Source of the DNA: Labia minor
Lineage: Eukaryota > Arthropoda > Insecta > Dermaptera > Spongiphoridae
Length of the DNA stretch: 64,000 bases
Direction of reading: 5' to 3'
Assembly (NCBI GenBank): GCA_963082975.1
Contig: OY720350.1
Span: 23,469,875-23,533,874, forward strand
Shown: in pieces, positions 39,796-51,932 of the stretch
Numbering within the stretch: position 1 is the first letter of the stretch
How the letters are laid out: each line of letters starts with the position of its first letter
Notes under the pieces: generated by a model
What the model saw: only the letters and a program-made list of their open reading frames with translations
Database searches by the model: none
Told to the model about the DNA's origin: nothing
Program-made: the position numbers and the translations under genes

Positions 39796-40340
39796 TCTAT
39801 CAAAGTGATTCAGTTTAACGTCCTTGTGATCTAACTTACCGAAATCAATAAATATATTAAACATCCAACACTATCCTGATAATAAAAAAATATCTCTTTT
39901 GTGATTTTCTTGATAGATTATTTTCAATTAAAATTTAGTTTATTTTCAGCATTTCTAGAATAACAATTTACCATAATATACAAATAATATATATATACTA
40001 TTTTATTTATTAAAAATTAAAAATTAATACTAAAAATTATATTAAATATAATTAATTATAATTAAATATTATACTAAAAATTCTCTTTTATTTATTTTTC
40101 ATTTATTCCATCATACAACTCATAATCTCTTTAATTTACGTATAATATTATAGTGATATGAATAAAAAAAATATATATATATTAATTTAATCTTTTATTT
40201 AGAATTATGGATCATTATTTCTGATAAAAACAATAAAAAAATTAATATTCAAAGTAAATAAAACTCAAAATCAAATTTATATTTGAGTATATAAATATTT
40301 ATTTTATTTATTTATTTATTTAATTAAAGAGATTATATAC
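39796..40340. other. AT-rich spacer
   Basis: No gene, repeat end or RNA that I can support. Confidence 0.5.
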
Positions 40341-41330
40341 AACACAGTATATCTATATCCTCTTCCTATTTGGGGTAGAGGATTTACAAAAAAATCAAAA
40401 AAACATCAGGAGTGTCCTCCCCTAGCTTTCCCGCATATAAATAGGTAATTAGGTTATTATTATTATGTTTTAACAACAATAAAAATAAACAAACTAATTA
40501 ATTTAAATTATAAAGTAAAATGGTTTAACACTCTATTATATATATTTATAATTTACACCTAACGCTACTTGTATAGGTAAAATGTCACTTCCGGTAGTCA
40601 GATCATGATGAAATTTGGTATCTGAATTTTTTTCATATTTTTAAATTTATATACAAAATATGAAGCAAATATCTCGAAGCAAACTGGTACTTTACTTGAA
40701 AGGTAAACGCAACCAGTGTAGGTAAAGTACCACTTCCGGTTAACCGATTTTGACGAAATTTTGATAGAAATCTACAAACTGTGAATAATATCGGTGTACC
40801 AAATTTCGAAGTCCTAGCTTGATTAGTTTCTGAGTAAATTTGCTCACTGACAAACATTACATACATACATACATACATACACACACACAGACATAATTCG
40901 AAAAATGGTATTTTCCGACTCAGCGAGGTCTAAAATGTCAAGATCTATCGAAATCTCGAAGTCGAAATTTTTGACGATTCCAATACTTCCCTTATACGAA
41001 GTATACGGGAAAGTAAAAACAAAAACAAAGAAAAATTTAACATAACAGAAATTAAATTATTTTTAAAAATCCATGTATCTAAAAATAGAAACAGAAAGAA
41101 TACAAAAAAAACAAAAAAACAAAAACAAATTTCCATTTATTTAAATATGTAAGATCTCAGCTGGAGTATTTTATTTATCCAATTATCCATTTAAGAGATC
41201 ATATACAGATCCAGGTATATCTCTATCCTCCCCTTATTTGGTCTAGAGGATTTACAAAAGAAAAAAAAAGAAAGAAATTACAACAGAAACAAAAAAAAAA
41301 AAAAAATCCAGCGTAACAGAAATCAAACCA
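40341..41330. repeat. RepC hairpin-ended repeat flanked by a duplicated segment
   Basis: The core, 40560-41014, has GTATAGGTAAAATGTCACTTCCGG, GATGAAATTTGGTAT twice in diverged form, and an ACAT microsatellite (40860-40885). It ends in ACTTCCC...TATACGAAGTATA...GGGAAAGT (40985-41014), a nested palindrome. Its last 100 bases parallel RepA (CGAAATTTTTGACGATTCCAATAC before the hairpin, TAAAA after). Segments at 40355-40425 and 41205-41260 share ATATCTCTATCCTC and GTAGAGGATTTACAAAA and surround the core. Confidence 0.6.
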
Positions 41331-41574
41331 AAGAATCTTCAAAAACTCATATATCCAAAAAAGGTAACAGAAAAAAACACACAAAAAAAAAATATTAGAA
41401 TATTCAAATTAAATCATTCATACAACATAAATGATCTCATTCTTAACATTCCATTTAAGTAATAGAATAGACCATTTATTTTGTCCTCGCTATCTGCCCT
41501 CATAACAGTCTCTCTTACTGCCCAAACTATAAAAATCTAAAAGAAAATGACTTTTTTTTTACAATTATCGTGGT
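41331..41574. other. AT-rich spacer
   Basis: A-rich sequence, no feature seen. Confidence 0.4.
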
Positions 41575-41790
41575 CCAATGATGTCCAAGATAAAATTGAT
41601 TTGTGAATGCAGAGTAGCGAACGAAAGAGTACTTCTCCTCGTCTCTAGTGGGAACATACATAGGGTTGACCAAGAACAACTAACATGCAAGAAAGCGAGA
41701 CTCTAGATCACTTGCTGTTACGATGTCCAATATATGTCAACCTTAGGGAACCTGGTAAGATCCAACCGAGTATATAAATATTAAATAATT
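41575..41790 (+). pseudogene. C-terminal scrap of a non-LTR reverse transcriptase polyprotein
   Basis: Frames around 41600-41780 read CRVANERVLLL and ESETLDHLLLRCPIYVNLR, the conserved C-terminal Cys/His region (E-x2-x-H-x4-C-P-x-Y) of Jockey/CR1-type ORF2 proteins. Frameshifts separate the parts and nothing else of the element is recognisable. An AT-rich open stretch runs on to 42056 without similarity. Confidence 0.65.
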
Positions 41791-42056
41791 TATATCAATA
41801 TCTAAAGTTGTTTTTAGATCAAATTGAAAGTAAATTATTAAAGATAAGTATTAGAAATAACATTTTAAAAAAAAAATTTTTGACTAAAATATTTTTTAAA
41901 ATGATTCCTTTTCTTATATCTCATATGAATATTGTTACTATGTATTTAGAAAAGAAACAAAAAAAAAATTATACATGCTTGTGTACCAATTTCATATTTC
42001 ATACACCACCTCTTTTAACGATCAATTTTCAGAAACACAATATGAGTGCTAAATGA

Positions 42057-42320
42057 GGTATACTTCTTTGAGCAAAGAGGGAAACCTAATTTTACACTAG
42101 TATGGAGGGGCTGTTATTGTTCTGTTAAATTAATTAGTTATCTTGTAAGTAGTGTTCTTTTTATAACTACCATAAACTTTTTAAGATTATATGAAAAAGA
42201 ATAATCGAAATTAATCCAAATTTTTGCAAAAATATTTTATTATTATATATAACAATTCTATATATAACTATTGCCTATGCTTTTATATATACCTATTTAA
42301 TAATATTTTTTATATTTATT
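42057..42320. other. AT-rich spacer
   Basis: No feature seen. Confidence 0.4.
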
Positions 42321-42760
42321 CGAGGGCAGGTCAATAAGTCCGTGTCTTTTTAAATGAAACATTATTTGATAAAAAATTATTTTATTTTTCAACGTTGTCT
42401 CCTTTGAGCTCTATCCACTACGTCCAACGTTTCTCCAATGTTTTTATCTCTTCTAAAAAATAAAAGATGTCGAGGATATCTTTAGTGCCGATGCACCTCT
42501 AGAAACCTATTATTTTGACTGCTGTTTGGTCTCTGGTCTGTTATAGTGAACCCACGTTTCAGTGATTTTATTTTTCCGCAAATGATAATGCTTAATAAGC
42601 ATACGAAATTCACTTTTTCCATTTTCATATCAAATCACGAGGTAGTCTGTTATAAATGGATGTCAAACAAAAACTAAAAGACCCAGCTGGTTCAAATTTC
42701 GACAGGAGTGAATTGCCTGCTGACAAGAGACAGGAAATTATTGTCCTGCTCACATATATA
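42321..42760 (-). pseudogene. Internally deleted mariner element
   Basis: GAGGGCAGGTCAATAAGTCC (42321) is a mariner-type terminus. On the minus strand, 42440-42380 reads the transposase C-terminal end (IELKGDNVEK before a stop). Beyond an abrupt junction, 42620-42520 reads N-terminal transposase sequence (FRMLIKHYHLRK, then ETWVHYNRPETKQ). The catalytic middle is missing. The opposite terminus was not found; 42660-42750 is GC-richer scrap. Confidence 0.6.
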
Positions 42761-45700
42761 TGTAATTATATATATTATATTATATATACATATATATAAA
42801 TATATAAATAAAATATACATATAATAATCAATATAATATATATATGTATATTATATTTTTATATATTTAAATATATATAATATAATATGCATATATAAAT
42901 AAATTTATTAAAATTATTAATTATAATCAAATATACCCAATTAAATTACATGCTAGACAAATATTATATTATTAAATGAAATAAGTTTTCTATAAATGTT
43001 TCTTTATAGGAGTAAATTAAAGCAAAATTATTTATCATTATGCATATTAACCATATACAGCTATCGGGGTTAGTCAATCAACTTTCTTTATTAAGTCAAA
43101 ATTCTTTATCTTATGGAATGTCAATAGAATCGAAGAATTTATATGGAAACGCGAGAGATATTATATTCCATCCATTCAATATCTATGATGAAATTTATAT
43201 ATTCATCTCCTCTAACCTTATATAATATATTATATTTCTATTATATATTGTATATTTTTATTGAATGTCATATACCTACCTATTAGATTAGATATTATTA
43301 GACATTACGTATTTTAAATGAAATAATTTTTCTATATAGAAATTAGATTGTATAGAAAACGAATCTCTCAATATTTAAAATTTAAAAAATTTATTCCTAT
43401 CATTCAAATTCAAAAATTCATATTTAATTTTTATAAATAAATCCATTTTTTCTTTTTTAAGTATTTTAATAGGAGATTTTAAAATGTGTTAATTTTTATT
43501 ATAAATAAATTAATTTTAATTTAATTATTTTTAAATTATTTCCAAATAAATTAAATTATATCTTATTTTTATGATTAAAAATATAATGTAAGTATAAATT
43601 CATATTATTATAAGCTCTCATAATGCTTTTTTAATTATTACTATATAGTAGTTAATATGAATATTTGTGTATAATAGTATAATAATATGTATAATAATAT
43701 ATATAATATCAATAAGGGCAGAAAACTTATAACATTCATAGACTTGAAATATATTTCAAGCCTTAGTAAGTAATTTTTGAAATTTGAAAAATATCAAATA
43801 ATTTAGGTAATTTTTTCTAGTTTTATTTTAAATAAATGAAAATATAGATAGGGTAAAGTTTTAAATAAAAATTTGGAATTTATTATTACAATTGACGCAA
43901 TCTAAAAAAAAAAAATATTAAAATATAAAAACATTTGAACAGATTTGAAATTTTATTTTTCAAAAGTTAAATAAATTTATTTTTTTTTTATATATATAAT
44001 GCTATCATATCTAAAAATCTTGATATTTGATTACACTATTCATATCTTAATTGTTCTCTTATCAAATAATATAATGACGTTTTTTGATTGTTATTCAAAT
44101 ATTGATCATCATATTTATATAATTTGAAATATATTTTAAAGATATTATCACATTCAACTTAATACACACAATATATATACTATTTTACATTTGTTAATAT
44201 TACCTATTTAACTTTTTTTTTCAACTAAAATAAATAATTATTCAAAATTTATTTTTTTTTTATTTTTTTTTTTGGTCTTTTGGAAATTTTAAAAACATAT
44301 AAAGAAGAAATATCATGATAACTATTTATCTCTTTAATCATTTCAAATGATAAAAATATTTATTTCATTTATTTTTTTTTAATGAAAACAATTAACATGT
44401 TCCTGCCGGCTCCATAATTTGTCTATTTATTTTTTGTGGCGGCATGAGCCACTGGTGGTACGTGTTAAATATGAAAACTGACATAATTAATAAAAAATTC
44501 AAGATATCTTTTCACAACTTTTTGAAATATTTTTAGTGGTTAATCATATTAATAAATAAATAAATAAAAAAAAAGAAAAAAAAAGAAAATGTCATATTTT
44601 TTTCTTTCTCATTTTTATTCAAGTCTTGATATCGTGAGTGTCTTTTTACTTCATTTTCATTTTAAAAGTTCATTTAGAGACAAACAACAAAAATCTAGGT
44701 TAGATAACAAATTTTCTTAATAAAAATTCGACATTGACCCTGAATTAATTATGATAAACATATTACATTCGTAAAATATCAAAATATTATAAATAATAAA
44801 TAAGTCATTTATATATTATATATATATTTTATCATCGGGATAAAATGGAATTAAAGGATTGGGTATTAGTATGTGATGATGATCAAAAATCTCCTTATCT
44901 AGTCAAATTTAGAAAATAATTGCATGTGATTTATTTTTCAATGTTTAATCCATCCAAATTAATCGACAATATTCATCAATTTTTTTTTTTATAAATATTT
45001 TGTTTGATTAGAATAGAAATTAAAAAAAATATTAAACTAATTTATTTAATTTTTTTTTCTCTCTTTAGCAATAGATATCACATCAATTTGATGATAAGAA
45101 AGTAAGTAATTGATGATGAACTCGTAATCTTGATTGTTCTGATTTGTTTTTTTTTTTCATTGAGGTTATTGCATAATTCATAATTCAGCGATAATGTTAA
45201 TGAGGTGGTTGATTAAACTACATTGTTTTATATAATTTACTTATAAATGTAAAAAAGAAATACTATATAAACCTATCACTTAATAAATCTTCAAATGAAA
45301 TAAAACATACATATTATAACTATATTTTCTATTATTTATTTGAAAATATTTTTTTATCACCCTTCAATAAGTAAATATGGGAAATTGAATGATTTAAAGG
45401 TATTCGTGTGAAAACACAACCAGAAATAAGTAAATATTGCTTGATAAGATTTGATTAATTTAAAATCCCAACTATATAGATTTTCTATCTATCTTAAAAA
45501 AAATATCAGAATACTTCAGAATCCTTAACATTTTCCATTTTCAATTTATCTAATTATTAATTATGACCATTTTTTCTTTTCTTTTTGTAAATTAAATTTT
45601 GAAGAACATCTATTCTTATGTTATTTTGTTTGTGTTTTTGATTCCTTGGTTAAAAGTTTACTAAAAATTGCACTTTTCAATTTCAATTTCAAATAAATCT

Positions 45701-45793
45701 TCCATAATTTTATAGATAATTCATAAAATAAAATCAATTTTTTTCTTTAAAATGTTTAATAGTAATAATAAAAAATAGGATAAAACTAATGTC
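42761..45793. other. AT-rich spacer; one possible exon and one possible piggyBac-type MITE
   Basis: Mostly A/T with TATATA runs (42760-42900). An open frame at 43040-43225 has unusually balanced codons (see findings). 44392-44468 is bounded by TTAA and has imperfect inverted ends CATGTTCC and CACGTACC, possibly a 69-bp piggyBac-type MITE. Otherwise nothing. Confidence 0.4.
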
Positions 45794-46130
45794 GGTAATT
45801 GTTTACAAAAACGAAATCTTGGATGTGGATAAAACTTTACCAGTGGATTCCTTTTTTAATTCCAAAATAAAACTTTACTTATGCAAAATTTCTCGGCGGT
45901 TTCTATTTTCCGAGATAAAAATTATTAAAGTTTGACAGATAAACTAGTTATAAACGTCCAAATGAGCAGCCATAATTCATTTATTCACTAATTTTCCGTC
46001 TTTTGGATTTAGGAAAATTATTTATTTAATTAATTTTCTAATTTTCAGATATCCAAATCGAACTGAACCCTCCCGCCCCTAAAATTAGCAAAGCCCTCTA
46101 GTGGCCAAATGAATACAATATGGTAACTAA
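45794..46130 (+). repeat. RepB, single arm
   Basis: GGTAATTGTTTACAAAA, GGATGTGGATAAAACTTTACC, AGTGGATTCC, ATTTCTCGGCGG, AACTAGTTATAAACGTCC, GAGCAGCCATAATTCATT: same order as 39290-39530 and 63524-63812. After 46065 a short GC-containing end (AACCCTCCCGCCCC) follows. Confidence 0.7.
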
Positions 46131-47307
46131 ATTCAATTTTAATGGATTTATATAATACTATAATAAAAACTATTATTATATTTATAATATTTATAATTAT
46201 TGAATAGTTTTATAAATTATTTTATTTAAAACTTTCATTTTTTACCATATTCTTTTAATATTTAATAATAATATAACGATAAAAATACTGAAATCGAAGG
46301 TTCTTTAACCTTTTCTAAAAACGCTCTTTCGATCGAATCCCATTATCTCCTCACCTTGTAGTTTGCCAATATTATTTCACCCACCATTTCCACCATGATA
46401 GTATAGGATATATAGAAAATAAACAATACAACTTCTTTCATTCATTCTTTTGACATTTCCTTCTGCATTCATATTACTTCAACATTTATATTCGAATTTC
46501 AAACTTCTTCTCTCTTTTTAGCAAGAATTATGTAAATATTACTATTCTCTCTCTCTCTCTCTATATATATATATTTATAATATAAAATATATATATAAAA
46601 TTTATAAGTATCTTTAATATTATATAAGTAATAATAATTTTTCAGTCTGGTAATAAAACTCTGAAATCATTCAAGTATAATATTCATAGAAAATCTATTT
46701 TATTAAATTGGTTCAGACAATTTGTAAATTTGTTTATATTTCAATCTTGAATAAATTGAAAAATACCAAATACTATAAAAATGTAAATGAATATTTTTCC
46801 TATTTCTTTAATATGAATATTATATTAAGAAAAAGTAACAAAATATATATATAAAAAAAATGAGAACAACATCTGGTAAAGAATTCCAATCGATTCTTTT
46901 ATATTTCACTTCTATTTTTAAATGATTTCCCGTTTTATTGATTTAATTATAAATTAATTTCTTGAAATGACTAAAATAATAGTGTTTGTGAAACTATAGT
47001 GTCTTTCTAATATATTGTATTTATTTTCCATGGATATATTTTTTAAAATGTTTCAGAAAAAAACAAAATTATGAACATATTCATGATTTTTAATCTATAA
47101 ATAAAGGTGTACTGGCCCAATTTAACGACGCCTTACATGGTTAACAATTTAATATTTATAAAATTTTAAAAACTTATATATTTAATTTATTTATAAATTA
47201 TTAAACATTATTAAAATTAATGAAAACAATAACCTTTGATAAATTTAAAATATTTTTATGTTCAATATATAATAGACAAATTTAATTTAATGTATATATA
47301 TATATAC
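46131..47307. other. AT-rich spacer
   Basis: No gene. A CT/AT microsatellite lies at 46545-46575 and a small TATA-rich patch at 47290-47307. Confidence 0.5.
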
Positions 47308-47918
47308 ATCTGTGGTTCTACGGAACTCGAAAGTTCTTGGCTGCTGCAACTACATCCTCCTAGTGTCGTTATTCTGAACTACACCAATCCAACTCCTATT
47401 TTCTCCCATCTCCCTTAGGAGATGCATAGAGATCATGCAATTCCTCTTTATGTAGTCTCTGCCATTCCCCAGTGACCTCATCTTTATTTGGCCCATAAAT
47501 GCTGCGAAGAATTCAATTCTCAAAAACTAAATCTACTCTCGTTTCCTAAGGTCATAGACCACGCCTCATACCCATATAATACAACCATCAAAAAACTCTT
47601 TATTTATTTTAATCTTGAATCCCTTTAATAATAATTTTGACGAGTTAAGCTCCTTTACAACAGGCGTTACCCGATTGTAACCTCCAGACATAGAGAATTA
47701 AAATGAGCAGGACATGTTAAGAATGGGAGAGGAAAGACTGGAGAAAGGTCTATTTGGGGGAGACCGATTGAAAGACCAAGGACACGATGGGCAGACAATG
47801 TAGGAAGGGACATAAGTGAGATGGGAATTGGATGGAGGTTACTCAGAATAGGGATACTTTTAGAAATTTGGTTTCTTTGACCAAGAACTTTCGAGTTCTG
47901 TAGAGCCACAAAGATATA
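47308..47918. pseudogene. Two RTE-like 3' ends in outward orientation
   Basis: 47308-47690 reads on the minus strand and 47690-47918 on the plus strand. Both outer edges carry the family terminus (GAACTCGAAAGTTCTTGG at left, CCAAGAACTTTCGAGTTC at right, next to TCTACGG/CTGTAGAGCC). The plus-strand part encodes a GRPIERPRTRWADNV motif, the usual C-terminal end of RTE-type RT proteins. Frames are broken. Confidence 0.7.
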
Positions 47919-48261
47919 TAGATTAGTAATTAAAAACAATTATCTTATTGAATTATATTTTTCTTAATTACTGACTTTTTATTCCTTCAAATAGAAAAAA
48001 TAGTTATAAAAATTAAGTTAATATGAATCTTAAAATTTATGAAATTAAATTAGTCTCAGATTTAATAATAAAAAGAAAAATAAATAAAAAATATATAGAA
48101 TGTATATATAAATTCCATAATATAAGTAATTTTAATATCCAATGAAATAATTATTTAAAAAAAAATCAAAATTGAATTGATATTTAAAAAATAGTAAATG
48201 AATTGGTTGGATATACTCAAAAAGTTTGATGTGAATTTTTTAGTTTGACAGATGTTTATTT

Positions 48262-48304
<43 letters not shown>

Positions 48305-48460
48305 TTTATTTTTTTTTTTTTTTGAGAAATTTAAATTAATATCTAAATTCAAACATTTTTCTCAAACATTGATATAAACAAAATTTAATAAAAAGATTTT
48401 AGACAAATTATTATAAATACATACTTTATATTCAAATGTTATACTATTGTTCTAAAGTAG
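47919..48460. other. AT-rich spacer with AT microsatellite
   Basis: An AT run lies at 48265-48302. No gene. Confidence 0.5.
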
Positions 48461-48620
48461 TGGTTCCCAACCTTTTTGGACCAAACCCCCACTTCGTAAG
48501 GCCGGCTTCATAATTCGCCCCCCCTATAAATTTTAACAGATAAAATTCAAAATCATCTTACCATTTTTTTAGAGTTGAAAATGATTTCGCCCCCAAAAAA
48601 TACTATCGCCCCTTTAATAA
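48461..48620 (+). repeat. hAT-type MITE, one end only
   Basis: TAGTGGTTCCCAACCTTTTTGG is the familiar hAT MITE terminus (CAGTGGTTCCCAA), followed by CCCCCACTTCG and CGCCCCC motifs. The other end is lost or decayed. Confidence 0.6.
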
Positions 48621-48667
48621 ATAATATAAAAAATATCTATTCTTTCTATATAATCATGTTATAAATC

Positions 48668-48841
48668 TTAAATTATTTTTTCATATTGATAATAATAATT
48701 AATATGAATCCTTTCCTTGAAATTTGATTAATAAATTAATTAATCGTCACTAAAACTATACTGTAGTCATTTTTTTGAAACAAATTTAATTTTAATTTTT
48801 GTTTTTATCATTTTGGTTAATTTCAACATTTAAATTTTGTT
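48668..48841 (+). repeat. 174-bp sequence repeated exactly at the right window edge
   Basis: TTAAATTATTTTTTCATATT through AACATTTAAATTTTGTT is identical to 63827-64000, where the window ends. The repeat may be longer. It is non-coding and AT-rich. Confidence 0.9.
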
Positions 48842-48884
48842 TTATATAAAAATTTGATCCTAGATTACTTATATTATATATGTA

Positions 48885-49741
48885 CACCCTCCATTCCAAA
48901 AGAAACCGAACTTTTAAAAAAAAAAATAGTATCACTAATTCCATCTGTTGTAATATTTTACCTGTAGATGGTTTAGTCCCTCATTGACAACTGGTATAAA
49001 TTTCATGACATTTGGATGCATACAACAAAAGTTATTGCCTTTCAAATGTCAGTGTGTTTTGTACATCGGTCGGAAAATGGGTTTCAAACAAAGAGCTGAA
49101 ATTGATTTTTGTGTTAAACTTGGTAAAACTTTTACTGAAACGCATCAAATGGTGATGATTGTCTATCCCGTACGCAAGTTTACGAGTGGTTCGGGCGTTT
49201 CAAATCGGGTAGAGAGAGCTGGATGATGACGAAAGATCAGGCCGTCCCAGACCGGGATTATTGGAAGAAAATATCGAATTATCCACAAAGAATTTGTTCC
49301 ACCCGGCCAGACAGTCACTGGAGAGTTTTACTAAGGCGTCATGAAGCGTTTGCTGGCAAGAATTCGTCGTATTCAGCCGAGAAATCGGCAGTTGGACTCT
49401 TTTACACGTTAATGCACCATCACATCGTTCGCGACTTGTAACTTAATTTTTGGTCAAAAATCACGTTATTCCTTTGCATCATTCGCCCTATTCACCAGTT
49501 CTGGCTCCGTGCGACTTCTATCTGTTCCCTAAACTGCATTTGGCGATGAAAGGAAAGTGGCACGCATCGATTGAAGCGCCATTGAGAAGGCGACGACCGA
49601 CGTCCTAAAGACCATTCCAATAAAGGAGATGGAGAAGTCGTTTGAAGGGGAATACATTGATTAATAAAAATGATTTGTTCCAAAATGTACATTGGGTTTT
49701 TGTTTTTTTTAAAAGTTCGGTCTCTTTTGGAATGGAGGGTG
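48885..49741 (+). mobile_element. Mariner element with both ends, decayed transposase
   Basis: Ends CACCCTCCATTCCAAAAGA/G... are inverted over about 38 bp (48885-48924 and 49702-49741) and flanked by TA (48883-48884 and 49742-49743). The inside reads a mariner transposase in shifted frames: MGFKQRAEIDFCVKLGKTF (from 49078), a VNRVERAG-type helix end, and SPVLAPCDFYLFPKLHLAMKG with the third catalytic Asp near 49512. At 857 bp it is shorter than a full mariner (about 1.3 kb), so there are internal deletions, including the first catalytic regions. Confidence 0.9.
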
Positions 49742-49743
49742 TA

Positions 49744-50471
49744 TAATAAATAAATTTAATTTTCTATTAATTGATTTGATTTTATCCAATGAACACACGA
49801 TTTTATTAATTTAAGATTGCTAATTTACTCTTTTTTTTATCTTTCATATACATAATTTTTTTTTTTATATTAAATTAATCACGCACTTCTTTGCATTTGC
49901 ATCTCACTAACCCAATTATTCCTCCCAATAGTTGTATCAAAATAGAATCCACGCCTTTTTTTAATTTGTTTTATTTTTCTCTTCTATGATATTCAATTGA
50001 TACTTAATTATAAATGATATGTAATATAAAATTATTTAATTGTTCTCGTTAGAAAAATCTTTGTATTAAAATTAATCTTACCCAAACATATAATTAATGT
50101 TTAGATCCTAATTGAATTTATTAAATTAATTAGGTACATATCAGAGAATATTGCTTTATATAAAATATTTTTTTACTTAATTATGCCAAATCATTCTCTT
50201 TAATAAATTCACCATTCATAAAAAAATAGCAATACAAAATAATAAATTGAGAGCTAATTAAAATATTGTACATATATGAGTATATATAATATTTTTAATC
50301 CTTGAAAATTTATGTAGCTGATATTTTTAAGATTATGATGATTATTATTATTTTTCTATTTCTCTTGAATTTAATATATTGTTTCCTATTTGCTTAATTA
50401 GATTATTTATATTTTAAAATTTTACTAATCAAATTCAACATAAAGGTAAAATGACTTGAACCTTCTTTGAA
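49744..50471. other. AT-rich spacer
   Basis: No gene or repeat structure that I can support. Confidence 0.5.
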
Positions 50472-51036
50472 GAGTTATAGTTATAGTATTGTAATCACGA
50501 AAATTTTCGATTTCGAAATTTGATGTTTTTATACGTTTTGAAGGTCCCTGAGTCATTTTCACTAAAGTTGAGAAAAATATCTGTATGTGTGTGTATCTAG
50601 ATAAGATTACCCAAAAACGGTTTGAGCTAAAATAATGAAATTTGGTACAAGTGGATTATTCAAAATTCCTAGTTTTCTATCAACTTTTGAGAAATGTAGC
50701 TCTCATTCGGAAGAGGTTCATTACCTACCACATTTTCATTTTTTTTTTCTCTAAACTGACCGTAAAAATAAAGATATACGTTTGATAGTTTTTCACATGA
50801 TTAAAAATTGTATAAAACTGCTATATATAGAATTTCAGCTTGATTGAATCGCTGAAGGTACCAGAATTAATTTTTTTAACACTGCAAATCTCACGCGCCA
50901 ACACTTGACGTGGTGCAATCAACAAAGAGCCAAACCTGCGCTGGTTTAATAAATATTATTTATTAATTAAATTTAATTTAAATATAATATATGTTAATTA
51001 ATCCAATTCAAATTTGCGAGAGTGGAGACACTCTAG
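50472..51036 (+). repeat. RepA repeat, near-complete with decayed hairpin
   Basis: TTATAGTATTGTAATCACG...CGTTTTGAAGGTCCCTGAG... to AATTTGCGAGAGTGGAGACAC. Same order as 35384-35973. Confidence 0.75.
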
Positions 51037-51503
51037 ATTTTTTTATTTATTTTACTAAACAATAGTAAAAATATTTAAGCATATTGCATATTATTTTTAT
51101 TTCATATAATTTTCTTTTTATCAGCTTCTCTTATGCTATGATATATGCAGGAATGTATATTCTATAAGGAAAACGATGAAAAACATTAGTTTTTTTTTAA
51201 TTAAACAAATACAAAAATACTTAAAATATATATTTTTTCTTTAAATAAAATTAATCGAAAATTGTGTTCTTCATTGAAAATGTAATTCTATTCTATGGTT
51301 TCTCAAGTATTTTTCTATGTCGAATACCTTTAAACTTTCTACTTGTTATACCCCTATTTTTCGATGCAATATAAGTAATGCAGTATAATAATCAAGTATA
51401 ACATAGAACTAATTAAAAGCATTTAATAGAGTATATTTTTAACAAATTTACCTGGAAGTAAACATAAATAATAAATATCAAATATTATATTATATAAAAA
51501 AGC
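51037..51503. other. AT-rich spacer
   Basis: No feature seen. Confidence 0.4.
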
Positions 51504-51932
51504 TGGAGTGTCTCCACTCGACTATCTCGTAATTTGAATTAAATTAAATTTAATGGCGCGTGAGATTTGCAGTGTTAAATAATTAATTCAGGTACTTTCA
51601 GCGATTCAATCAAGCTGAAATTCTATATATAGCAGTTTTATACAATTTTTAATCATGTGAAAAACTATCAAACATATATCTTTATTTTTACGGTCACTTT
51701 AGAGGAAAAAAAATCAAAACGTTGTAGGTAATGACCCTCTTGCGGTTGAGCTACATTTCTCAAAAGTTGATAGAAAACTACGAATTTTGAATAATTCCTC
51801 TGACGAGATAGTAATTAATTCTGGTACTTTCACCGATTAAATCATGCTAAAATTCTATATATAGCAGTTTTATACAATTTTTATTCACGTGAAAAACTAT
51901 CAAGCATATATTTTTATTTTTACGGTCACTTT
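51504..51932 (-). repeat. RepA: one internally deleted copy plus an adjoining scrap
   Basis: 51504-51812 has both ends (CTGGAGTGTCTCCACTCGAC and CTGACGAGATAGT) but lacks the TTTGAGCTAGAAT and microsatellite part. 51813-51932 repeats TTCTGGTACTTTCACCGATT...ACGGTCACTTT as a second, truncated copy in the same orientation. Confidence 0.75.

Noticed and set aside
49492..49692. Minus-strand 66-codon ORF
   Set aside because: Shadow of the mariner transposase remnant.
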